Positions 1 to 5,579 of a DNA stretch of 6,473 nucleotides are shown here, one piece after another. The DNA comes from Kiritimatiellia bacterium (GTDB taxonomy: Bacteria; Verrucomicrobiota; Kiritimatiellia; RFP12; UBA1067). The notes beneath the pieces were generated by a model. It ran no database searches. It was not told where the DNA came from and saw only the letters and a program-made list of their open reading frames with translations. A program made the translations under genes and the position numbers. The stretch lies in the NCBI GenBank assembly GCA_024405255.1, contig JAKSOY010000241.1:1-6473 (forward strand), read 5' to 3'. Position 1 is the first letter of the stretch. Every line of letters starts with the position of its first letter.

Positions 1-1083
1 ATCGAGGCTTTGGAAATAAACAAGGACACCGATTCTGAACGTACACCTCGCGGCGGAACCGCGCCATTTCAGAACCAAGTGTCCCAGCTGGCAAGTAGAA
101 TAGCATATTACGTTGGTGATGTCAATCGGACCAAGCCGGCGTTTATCGCCCGTTCAGAAACGTTTAGTGTTGAAATCGCGGCGGAATTGGTTTTGAATAC
201 GGTTCTGCATCAACTACCAACCACTAATCACCAATCACCAATCACCAACATCGCCGTTATCATCCTCATCGGGCAGGAGAAGATACATCTCAAGCGGTGT
301 GTCGAGAAGCTTGCACCGCTCAATCCGCGGCAGATATTCCTTGTCGAGTCGCAGCCGGATGACGGGGGCGTCGCGATTGCGAAGGAGACCGCGGCGAAGT
401 TGGGACTGAGGCTGGAGTCGACGTATCACAAGTGGCCGGGGAATCAGGCGGTGCAGTTTAATTGGGCGCTTGACGCGCTTTGCGCGAGTGATAAGCGTAA
501 AGTGATAAGTGATAAGCGAGCGGAATGGATATTGCGGTTGGATGCGGATGAGTATTTGACGGAAGAAACATGTGAGAGAATTGTTCGAATGTTCGATTGT
601 TCGGAATGTTCGATTGATGAGGATGTTGCGGGTTTCACATTGGAGCTGAAGCGGAAGTTTATGGGTGGGGAGATTCGGCATGCCACGAACGGGATTCGGC
701 AGGTGAGGTTGTTTAGGCGCGGGAAGGGGCGATATCCCGAGTCGCTGATGGATGAGCGAATTCAGGTGGATGGCAAGGTGATTGATTTTGACGGCGCGTT
801 CTATGATGATAATCTGAACGGACTCGAGTGGTGGAAGAACAAGCACCGCGGGTATGCCAAGCGAGAGGCGGAACAGGCGATTGCCGGAACATTTCAGGAT
901 CCGCGAAAGGCATCCTACTACAAACTGCCGCGGTATTTGAGGTCGGTGATGTATTTCTGCATTCGCTATTTCCTCAAGGGTGGGTTTCTTGACGGAAAGG
1001 CGGGTTGGCGCTGGAACTTCTGGCAAGGGTTGTGGTACAGGTGGATCGTCGATAGGGAAATTAGTCGTAGGTTGAAGTCATAG
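1..1083 (+). CDS. Glycosyltransferase family 2 (WaaE/colanic-acid type) with an N-terminal GT4-like tail; 5' end beyond window
   Basis: The frame is open to the left edge; the first possible start inside is a TTG at 10 without a clear ribosome-binding site, so the gene probably begins upstream. Bases 1-210 encode a segment (LASRIAYYVGD, then ARSETFSVEIAAELVL) resembling the C-terminal helices of GT4 enzymes. Bases 213-247 are a heptamer array. The GT2 domain begins near 249 (NIAVIILIGQEK) and carries the metal-binding DADE motif at 541-552, an RQVRLFRRG segment near 700 and a C-terminal FLKGGFLDGKAGWRWNF stretch typical of WaaE-like enzymes that add a sugar to LPS core or exopolysaccharide intermediates at the inner membrane. 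Two more repeat tracts sit in the catalytic domain (488-515, 582-612). A real fusion, or a GT4 gene whose stop was lost through the array, are both possible. The GT2 call is secure; donor and acceptor are unknown. Confidence 0.8.
   Translation: MEALEINKDTDSERTPRGGTAPFQNQVSQLASRIAYYVGDVNRTKPAFIARSETFSVEIAAELVLNTVLHQLPTTNHQSPITNIAVIILIGQEKIHLKRCVEKLAPLNPRQIFLVESQPDDGGVAIAKETAAKLGLRLESTYHKWPGNQAVQFNWALDALCASDKRKVISDKRAEWILRLDADEYLTEETCERIVRMFDCSECSIDEDVAGFTLELKRKFMGGEIRHATNGIRQVRLFRRGKGRYPESLMDERIQVDGKVIDFDGAFYDDNLNGLEWWKNKHRGYAKREAEQAIAGTFQDPRKASYYKLPRYLRSVMYFCIRYFLKGGFLDGKAGWRWNFWQGLWYRWIVDREISRRLKS
213..247 (+). repeat. In-frame heptamer array (ATCACCA type)
   Basis: Five consecutive 7-nt units: ACTACCA, ACCACTA, then ATCACCA three times in exact register. 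The array lies inside the open frame between the GT4-like tail and the GT2 domain and encodes a low-complexity linker (LPTTNHQSPITN). Its 35 nt are not a multiple of three, so gain or loss of one unit would shift the frame. Confidence 0.9.
488..515 (+). repeat. In-frame heptamer repeat (GTGATAA type) in GT2 domain
   Basis: Four 7-nt units: GTGATAA, GCGTAAA, GTGATAA, GTGATAA. They encode the SDKRKVISDK stretch just before EWILRLDADE. Relatives, as I recall them, join these elements directly, so the tract looks like an insertion in a surface loop of the catalytic domain. Confidence 0.75.
582..612 (+). repeat. In-frame TGTTCG repeat in GT2 domain
   Basis: TGTTCG occurs four times, starting at 582, 590, 598 and 607 (spacing 8, 8, 9). 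The tract encodes the Cys/Asp-rich loop MFDCSECSIDED after the DADE motif. It is less regular than the other tracts, perhaps a degenerate array. Confidence 0.65.
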
Positions 1084-1097
1084 GCGTAGAGGGAGAA

Positions 1098-1125
1098 GGT
1101 TTCAGGTTTCAAGTTTCAGGTTTCA
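1098..1125 (+). repeat. Intergenic heptamer array (GGTTTCA type), left arm of inverted pair
   Basis: Four units in exact register: GGTTTCA, GGTTTCA, AGTTTCA, GGTTTCA. It lies between the first gene and the four-helix-bundle remnant. Its reverse complement reappears at 2132-2159 with the same order of unit variants and one mismatch in 28 bases; 1101-1125 matches 2132-2156 perfectly. Confidence 0.95.
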
Positions 1126-1128
1126 AGT

Positions 1129-1134
1129 GGGGAG
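1129..1134 (+). promoter_or_regulatory. Ribosome-binding site of the four-helix-bundle remnant
   Basis: GGGGAG with a 6-nt spacer before the ATG at 1141. The truncated gene has kept a good initiation region immediately after the heptamer array. Confidence 0.6.
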
Positions 1135-1140
1135 AAAAGG

Positions 1141-1212
1141 ATGGCTAAGGTTCAGAAGTTTGAAGAGTTGAAGATTTGGCAGGTTGCACGGGAGGTTGCA
1201 AAGTGTGCTTAG
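1141..1212 (+). pseudogene. 5' remnant of a four-helix-bundle (23S rRNA intervening-sequence, S23-type) protein gene
   Basis: The 23-codon frame reads MAKVQKFEELKIWQVAREVAKCA, then TAG. The FEELKIWQVARE segment is the characteristic start of the small four-helix-bundle proteins (about 110-130 residues) originally found in intervening sequences of 23S rRNA genes and widespread as stand-alone genes. Only the first helix remains; the frame then stops inside the start of the next glycosyltransferase. Its last codons overlap that gene and provide its Shine-Dalgarno sequence. It may still be translated and couple to the downstream gene, but a 23-residue piece cannot form the bundle. Family membership rests on this short match only. 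Confidence 0.7.
1190..1195 (+). promoter_or_regulatory. Ribosome-binding site deciding the GTG start at 1203
   Basis: GGGAGG lies 7 nt before GTG 1203, ideal spacing. The upstream TTG at 1176 in the same frame has no such site and would add residues drawn from the four-helix-bundle remnant, so GTG 1203 is preferred. Confidence 0.65.
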
Positions 1213-2141
1213 AGGCGACTTCTCCTCTCGTCACCATTGGGATTAAGTGTCTCAATTTGGAGAAGTACGTTGGCGACGCGATTCGAAGCGCGTTCGCGCA
1301 GACCTATCGTCCGCTCGAGATTGTCATTTCCGATGATGGGTCTACGGATGGGACGTGGCGCGTGGTCGAAGAGACGGTCCGCCAGTGCGCGTGCGCCGAC
1401 GTCAAAGTCGTTCTCAACCGCAATCCCGTGAATCTCGGCAATTGCGGCAACTGGGAGAAGGTCTGCTCGCTTGCGAAAGGCGAGTGGATCTTCAAGTTCG
1501 ACGGAGACGACGTCTCCGAGCCGACGCGCGTGGAGCGGATCATGTCCCGGGTCGCGGAAGGCGACACGTCCGCCTCTTCGGCCTGCATGCTGATTGCGCT
1601 GAACGGACGCAAGGTCGGTTCTCGCGCGGCATCGGTCCCCGGACAGGCGTTTGGCGCGGTGATGGCGTTCCATCGCGCGACCTTTGACCGGTTCCCCCGC
1701 GTCACTTATCCGCGTGTTATGGATGATGTCGTGTGGACGAACCGTGCGCGCATGCTGGGCGGACACTGCCGCGTGGACGAGCCGCTTGTCCGCTATCGGC
1801 TGGGGTCGGGTGTCGTAGGGTCGTTTGCCAATACGCGAAAGGGCATTCGCATTTGCAATCGAACGGCACTTGACGAGTCGGAACAGCTTCGCCTCGATGC
1901 TGCAGGACGTCCCGAGTGGGTCCGCATTGCGGACATCATGCGCGAGAACGCCTTGCATATGGACAAGCTTCTGAACGGGGGCACCCTGCGAGAAAAACTG
2001 TCCGCCATCCGCTCTTGCTCACAGGGCAAGTCCGTTTTCGGGAAGACATTCCTCTGGCTTTGCCTGATTCCGGGTCCCATCGGAGACGCGCTGATTTTCA
2101 CCCTAAGTTATCTCAAGCGGAGGCTTCAACCTGAAACCTGA
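1203..2141 (+). CDS. Glycosyltransferase family 2, GT-A fold
   Basis: The 312-residue protein starts with a GTG codon chosen for its Shine-Dalgarno site. The GT-A domain begins PLVTIGIKCLNLEKYV (8-23), with nucleotide-binding DDGSTDGTW at 44-52, metal-binding FDGDD at 99-103, a likely catalytic-base segment VMDDVVW at 172-178, and LVRYRLGSGVVGS at 195-207, matching the usual YRxHxxSxS-like end of such domains. The C-terminal hundred residues carry a hydrophobic patch (TFLWLCLIPGPIGDALIF) likely to contact the membrane. It would transfer a sugar from a nucleotide donor to a lipid-linked glycan. The gene lies between inverted heptamer arrays, and its last codons (QPET, stop) are encoded by the right array, so its natural 3' end seems replaced. 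Sugar specificity is unknown. Confidence 0.88.
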   Translation: MCLEATSPLVTIGIKCLNLEKYVGDAIRSAFAQTYRPLEIVISDDGSTDGTWRVVEETVRQCACADVKVVLNRNPVNLGNCGNWEKVCSLAKGEWIFKFDGDDVSEPTRVERIMSRVAEGDTSASSACMLIALNGRKVGSRAASVPGQAFGAVMAFHRATFDRFPRVTYPRVMDDVVWTNRARMLGGHCRVDEPLVRYRLGSGVVGSFANTRKGIRICNRTALDESEQLRLDAAGRPEWVRIADIMRENALHMDKLLNGGTLREKLSAIRSCSQGKSVFGKTFLWLCLIPGPIGDALIFTLSYLKRRLQPET

Positions 2142-2159
2142 AACTTGAAACCTGAAGCC
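2132..2159 (+). repeat. Heptamer array (TGAAACC type), right arm of inverted pair
   Basis: Units TGAAACC, TGAAACT, TGAAACC, TGAAGCC; a further diverged unit TTCAACC precedes it. It contains the TGA stop (2139-2141) of the GT2 gene and ends one base before the ATG of the ElyC-like gene, occupying that gene's expected ribosome-binding region. It is the inverted copy of 1098-1125 (27 of 28 bases). Confidence 0.95.
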
Positions 2160-2160
2160 T

Positions 2161-2958
2161 ATGTACTACCTTAACAAGATCATCGGCGCATTTCTGAATC
2201 CGCTTGGCATCGGCTTGCTGCTGGCGTTGCTCGCGATTGTCCTCGTGCGTTTGAAGCGGTGCCGCTTGTCCTGCATGTGCGGACTCCTCTCGGTTGTCTG
2301 GCTGTGGTTCTGGTCGACGGGCGCCGTCGGTCGTTGGATCGGCCTGTCGCTCGAGCGTGAGTTCCCGCCGCAGCTTGCCGAGACGATGCCGTCGGCGGAC
2401 GCCATCGTCGTGCTGGGCGGAGGCGTCGGGGAGAACACGAATGCGTGTCCCTATGCAGAACTGGAGCAGGCTGCCGACCGCGCGTGGCACGGGGCTCGGC
2501 TGTACAAGGCCGGCAAGGCGCAAAAGGTGTTCGTGACCTGCGAGGCGGACGCGCGGTTTATGGTCGATCTCGGCGTGCCAGGGACGGCGATTGCCGTAAA
2601 CAATAAGGCGAGGAATACGGAGGAAGAGGCGCGCGCTTTAGTCGAAGTCCTTAGTCCAAGTCGAACAGTGGATAGATCACTCCATTGTTCGCCTGCGCCT
2701 TCGAACTTCGCCTCGAGCAAACCGAAGGTCTTGCTCGTCACCAGTGCGTGGCATATGCGGCGGGCGAAGCTGATGTATGAGCGGTATGCGACGGGGGTGG
2801 AGGTCATCCCCGCGGCGGCGGATCATGAATCAACGATGATGTTCGACAGGCCGCTGGAGTTCAAGGACTTCGTGCCGGATTCGGTGATGTTGGCTTTTAA
2901 CGCTTACATGTTCAAGGAATGGATCGCGTATTACGGTTACAAGTGGTTGAGACGATGA
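2161..2958 (+). CDS. ElyC/SanA/YdcF-type DUF218 membrane protein
   Basis: The 265-residue protein has the ElyC layout: two N-terminal hydrophobic segments (about 9-30 and 41-57, separated by a basic KRCR stretch) and a DUF218 domain with ADAIVVLGGGV (79-89), ARNTEEEA (150-157) and VLLVTSAWHMRRAKL (190-204). Length is close to E. coli ElyC (about 259 residues). ElyC is an inner-membrane envelope factor tied to peptidoglycan and lipid-carrier homeostasis; a similar role in a glycan cluster is plausible but inferred. The start matches the usual ElyC N-terminus, yet no proper Shine-Dalgarno is visible because the heptamer array sits there; re-initiation from the GT2 stop 20 nt upstream is possible. 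Residues about 163-186 form an unusual Ser/Pro/Arg insert encoded by repeat-like DNA. The product could equally be called a generic YdcF family protein. Confidence 0.85.
   Translation: MYYLNKIIGAFLNPLGIGLLLALLAIVLVRLKRCRLSCMCGLLSVVWLWFWSTGAVGRWIGLSLEREFPPQLAETMPSADAIVVLGGGVGENTNACPYAELEQAADRAWHGARLYKAGKAQKVFVTCEADARFMVDLGVPGTAIAVNNKARNTEEEARALVEVLSPSRTVDRSLHCSPAPSNFASSKPKVLLVTSAWHMRRAKLMYERYATGVEVIPAAADHESTMMFDRPLEFKDFVPDSVMLAFNAYMFKEWIAYYGYKWLRR
2646..2691 (+). repeat. Heptamer-like units plus inverted repeat inside the ElyC-like gene
   Basis: Units AGTCCTT, AGTCCAA and GTCGAAC (2646-2666) run into an inverted repeat: 2662-2672 pairs with 2681-2691 (11 positions, one of them G-T) around an 8-nt loop. 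The tract is translated as part of the atypical loop before the VLLVTSAWHM strand. Confidence 0.65.
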
Positions 2959-2959
2959 A

Positions 2960-3883
2960 ATGGCCCGGAGTATGAAACTGAGCGTCATAGTGCCGAGTTT
3001 GACGGGTGTTGTTCCTGATGGCCTTCATGGGCAACTTGAGGGACATGAGGACGTTGAGCTTGTCGTCGTTTCCGGCATTTGTCCGGTCGGTCGTGCGCGA
3101 AATGAGGGGCTTAGGCGTGCGCATGGTGCTTACATTGCCTGGGTCGATAGTGACGATGCGGTTTCGGAGGATTGGCTGGAGTCGATTTTGGGGACGTTGG
3201 ATCGTGCTGCGGTGACGGGTGGGCGATTGGACGGCCTCTTGTTCGATGCAGAGGCAATCGGCTGGCAGACGGGGACTTCTTATGTCTACGGAGGTTCCCG
3301 AAGGACTTTTGAAGGTTCGGAATTGGCTCGGGAAATCTATCGCGACGAACGGCTGAAGAGCCATTTGTGGCGTTGGGTGCTGCGTCGTGAACTGTGGGAG
3401 GGCGAATCTTTTGACGAAGAAGTCACGGCGCTTGAAGATTATCTTGTGCTGCCGAAAGTCGTGGCGAAGGCGAAAGAGATCGAATATCTGCCGCGGAAGC
3501 TCTATCAGTATCACTATCAGGAGGGCAGCGCGGTTAACAGGGCAGACGAAGCACGGGACGCGGCATCTGTGCGAACGGCGATTCACCGGTATCGGGTTGC
3601 TTCGGTGACTTATAAAAAGGCAGCTCTCTGGGGAACTGCCGGGATGATCTACTGGTCGCTGAACAAGGTTTGTGTTGACAATTGCGCAATCAGTCCCTCC
3701 TATCGGTCGACTCTTTTCGACGGGCGAAAATTCATTGCGCGACATCTTTGGGGCCTCTGGTCGGAAAGTGACAAGGCGATTGGAATGTTCGGCATGCGAC
3801 TTTGGTGGATGGCTCGTTTTGTGACGGCGGCGCTTGGGTGGTGGGGGCTCCAGAGGTGGCGTTCAAGGAAGCGGATGTCATGA
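2960..3883 (+). CDS. Glycosyltransferase family 2, variant lacking the DDGS motif
   Basis: The 307-residue GT-A protein begins MKLSVIVPSL (5-14); the ATG at 2960, one base after the previous stop, is used, although ATG 2972 is also possible. WVDSDD at 61-66 is the metal-binding DxD segment, ALEDYLVLPKV at 157-167 the likely catalytic-base region, and YQYHYQEGSAVN at 182-193 the domain end. The usual VDDGSTDGS loop after the second strand is absent: LVVVSGI is followed directly by GRARNEGLRRA, and the segment between the first two strands is short. The rest of the fold looks complete, so this reads as a sub-type rather than decay. The C-terminus has a Trp-rich amphipathic stretch ending in basic residues (RWRSRKR), suggesting membrane contact. 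It overlaps the next gene by 4 nt. Confidence 0.85.
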   Translation: MARSMKLSVIVPSLTGVVPDGLHGQLEGHEDVELVVVSGICPVGRARNEGLRRAHGAYIAWVDSDDAVSEDWLESILGTLDRAAVTGGRLDGLLFDAEAIGWQTGTSYVYGGSRRTFEGSELAREIYRDERLKSHLWRWVLRRELWEGESFDEEVTALEDYLVLPKVVAKAKEIEYLPRKLYQYHYQEGSAVNRADEARDAASVRTAIHRYRVASVTYKKAALWGTAGMIYWSLNKVCVDNCAISPSYRSTLFDGRKFIARHLWGLWSESDKAIGMFGMRLWWMARFVTAALGWWGLQRWRSRKRMS

Positions 3884-4524
3884 GGATCTTCGTCATTAAT
3901 TTGGCAAAGCGGAAGGATCGGCTTGAGCATATGACGCGACAGCTGTCGGCCTTTGAACGGGTCGAGGCCGTGGATGGCGCGGCGGTGAGGAATCCTCCGG
4001 TGAATCGCTTCCTGTTCTGGTGCTCGAAAGGGTATGGGGTGAAGCCGGGCGAAATCGGCTGCGCGCTGAGCCATCAGAATGTCTACCGGATGATTGTCGA
4101 ACAGGGAATTGATGTCGCGTGTGTTCTGGAGGATGACGTTAGTCTTAGCGAGGATTTTGAGGGGCGCATAGAGGCGTTGGCGACAGATTTGCGTGTCGAG
4201 GCGCCGTCAGTCCTTGCATTTGCCGAGACGGCGGCCGGGTACCTCATTAACCAAAGTGGGGCGCGACTGATGCTGTCGGTGAACAGCCCGATTCGATCGA
4301 CGGCGGACGATTGGCGGCGCTGGGAGCGGGCGGGACTCAGATGGCGTATGGTTGAAGGTGTCTTAACGATCTCTCGTTATGGCGATCCTCGGGCCGAAGG
4401 GATCGAGAAGAGCGATATCATCGGTGACGCGAGACAGTTTGTCGTGAACATGTCGTGGGGACGAAAGGCCGTTTTCAAGTTGGGACGTGTTATTGGGAAG
4501 GCGGTGGACTGTATATGGCGTTGA
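3880..4524 (+). CDS. Glycosyltransferase family 25 (LPS biosynthesis type)
   Basis: The 214-residue protein opens with MRIFVINLAKRKDRLEHM, the hallmark of GT25 enzymes such as LOS galactosyltransferases LpsA/LgtB. PGEIGCALSH (56-65) and VLEDDV (82-87) follow, the latter holding the DxD-like acidic pair, then AAGYLINQSGARLML (118-132) and TADDW (141-145). It is somewhat shorter than typical members (about 230-260), mainly between VLEDDV and GYLIN. The ATG at 3880 overlaps the preceding TGA (ATGA) and has AAGGAAG 8 nt upstream; a longer frame from 3802 would lie inside the previous gene and is rejected. It probably adds a galactose or similar residue to an LPS or LOS oligosaccharide; the donor is inferred from the family only. 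Confidence 0.9.
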   Translation: MRIFVINLAKRKDRLEHMTRQLSAFERVEAVDGAAVRNPPVNRFLFWCSKGYGVKPGEIGCALSHQNVYRMIVEQGIDVACVLEDDVSLSEDFEGRIEALATDLRVEAPSVLAFAETAAGYLINQSGARLMLSVNSPIRSTADDWRRWERAGLRWRMVEGVLTISRYGDPRAEGIEKSDIIGDARQFVVNMSWGRKAVFKLGRVIGKAVDCIWR

Positions 4525-5579
4525 AGAGTCTCGTCATCTGGGTGCACAGCGCCTGTCGGAGCACGGTTGCGCTCTACAGGACGGCAACGCATTTGGCCGA
4601 AGCGGACGGCTGGAAGGTGACTGTTTGCGAGTGGGGTCTGAAGAAGCTGCCGGCAGAGCGTCTGGAGCCGATTGATTGTCAAAATGGGTCTGACCGTTTT
4701 TGTCATATCGGCGATGATCTGGAGAAGGGACGTGCCGTCTTGCGGGAGCAGGGCGGGCCGGGCTCCGTGCAGGTCTTTTGCGTCTACCAGAACTCACCCG
4801 TCTGGCGTCAGCTGATTGTCGAGGCCAAGCGCGGCGGGGCGCGTGTTGTCGTGAACGCCGAGGCCCCCTGTGAGATGTGCTTAGGATTTCGTGCGGTGCT
4901 TAAGCGCCTTTACTATTATTGGATTTTGCCGTTCAAGTTGAAAAAAGCTGTGAAGTCGGGTGACCTTTTCATCAGCTCAAGCGGCGAGATGGGAATCGAT
5001 CGGTTGATTCGGTTGGGATGGAAGAGGGAAAAGATTGTGCCGTTCGGCTACTCGAGTCCGAGATTAGTGGTTGGTAAGGAGAAAAAGTCGTCTTCCATCG
5101 TCAACCTCAACCTTCGACCTCAACCTTCTCTTCGTGCATTACACTTGGGGGGCGAGGCGGCGTATCGTGGCGTGAAAATTGCGGAAGAGGCCGCGAGGAT
5201 CGCGGGTGTGGAGCTTGTGAAGACTGGCGGGAAGATGCCCGAGGAGGAGCTGGTTGAGGAAATCTGCCGCGCGGATGTGGTGGTCGGTTGTGGTTACTGC
5301 GAGCCTTGGGGTATGCGGATTAATGACGCGCTTCTTGAGGGTACGCCAGTTATTGTAAGTGATGGCATGGGTGTTGCGGCTGTTTGCGACTGGTATGGAT
5401 GTGGATGTGTGGTGCCGAAGGGCGATGCGCAGGCGTTGGCGAGGGTGCTGAAGCGATGCAAGGACGAGCCGGAGTTTTTGGAGAGGTTGAGAAGCGGTGC
5501 GAAGGTCGCGGCGAAGGAATTGTTGCCAGAGAATCGGGCAAAGGCTTGGTTGAACGCGGTGCTGGGAAGTCGCGGATGA
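4515..5579 (+). CDS. Glycosyltransferase family 4, GT-B fold
   Basis: The 354-residue protein is assigned to GT4 from its C-terminal domain: ADVVVGCGYCEPWG (253-266), MRINDALLEGTPVIVSDGMG (267-286), then a VVPKGDAQALARVLKR helix. The N-terminal Rossmann domain is diverged (SLVIWVHSACRSTVALYR at 5-22); KIVPFGY at 173-179 marks the interdomain crossing. The canonical EX7E donor-binding pair appears as E263 and D271. The linker at about 192-206 (SSSIVNLNLRPQPSL) is encoded by a repeat tract. ATG 4515 overlaps the GT25 end by 10 nt and has a modest GGTGG site 7 nt upstream; an in-frame extension to 4455 is less likely. It probably transfers a sugar to a lipid-linked or LPS acceptor; the sugar is unknown. 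Confidence 0.85.
   Translation: MALKSLVIWVHSACRSTVALYRTATHLAEADGWKVTVCEWGLKKLPAERLEPIDCQNGSDRFCHIGDDLEKGRAVLREQGGPGSVQVFCVYQNSPVWRQLIVEAKRGGARVVVNAEAPCEMCLGFRAVLKRLYYYWILPFKLKKAVKSGDLFISSSGEMGIDRLIRLGWKREKIVPFGYSSPRLVVGKEKKSSSIVNLNLRPQPSLRALHLGGEAAYRGVKIAEEAARIAGVELVKTGGKMPEEELVEEICRADVVVGCGYCEPWGMRINDALLEGTPVIVSDGMGVAAVCDWYGCGCVVPKGDAQALARVLKRCKDEPEFLERLRSGAKVAAKELLPENRAKAWLNAVLGSRG
5101..5128 (+). repeat. In-frame heptamer-like repeat (TCAACCT type) in GT4 linker
   Basis: Units TCAACCT, CAACCTT, CGACCTC, AACCTTC; ACCTCAACCTTC occurs twice (5104-5115 and 5117-5128). The tract encodes NLNLRPQPS between the two Rossmann domains and its C-rich strand differs from the G-rich coding sequence around it. 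Confidence 0.75.

Noticed and set aside
235..1026. 263-codon antisense open frame
   Set aside because: It lies opposite the WaaE-like GT2 domain and shows no family motif.
213..1125. CRISPR array
   Set aside because: Units are 7 nt and directly adjacent, with no spacers.
1176..1202. Extension of the second GT2 gene to a TTG at 1176
   Set aside because: The added residues come from the four-helix-bundle remnant in another frame, and GTG 1203 has a well-spaced GGGAGG.
1209..1958. 249-codon antisense open frame
   Set aside because: It mirrors the GT2 gene, whose motifs are clear on the + strand; the antisense protein is Arg/His-rich with no recognisable motif.
1098..2159. Classical insertion sequence
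   Set aside because: There is no transposase, the inverted arms are simple heptamer arrays, and no target-site duplication is seen.
2912..3745. 277-codon antisense open frame
   Set aside because: It lies opposite the third glycosyltransferase and crosses the ElyC/GT2 junction; no motif, Pro/Arg-rich as expected for antisense of GC-rich coding DNA.
3802..3879. Extended start for the GT25 gene
   Set aside because: It would lie inside the previous coding region; the MRIFVINLAKRKDR start at 3880 matches the family N-terminus.
4455..4514. Extended start for the GT4 gene
   Set aside because: The extra 20 residues overlap GT25 coding sequence and precede the natural MALKSLVIWVHS opening.
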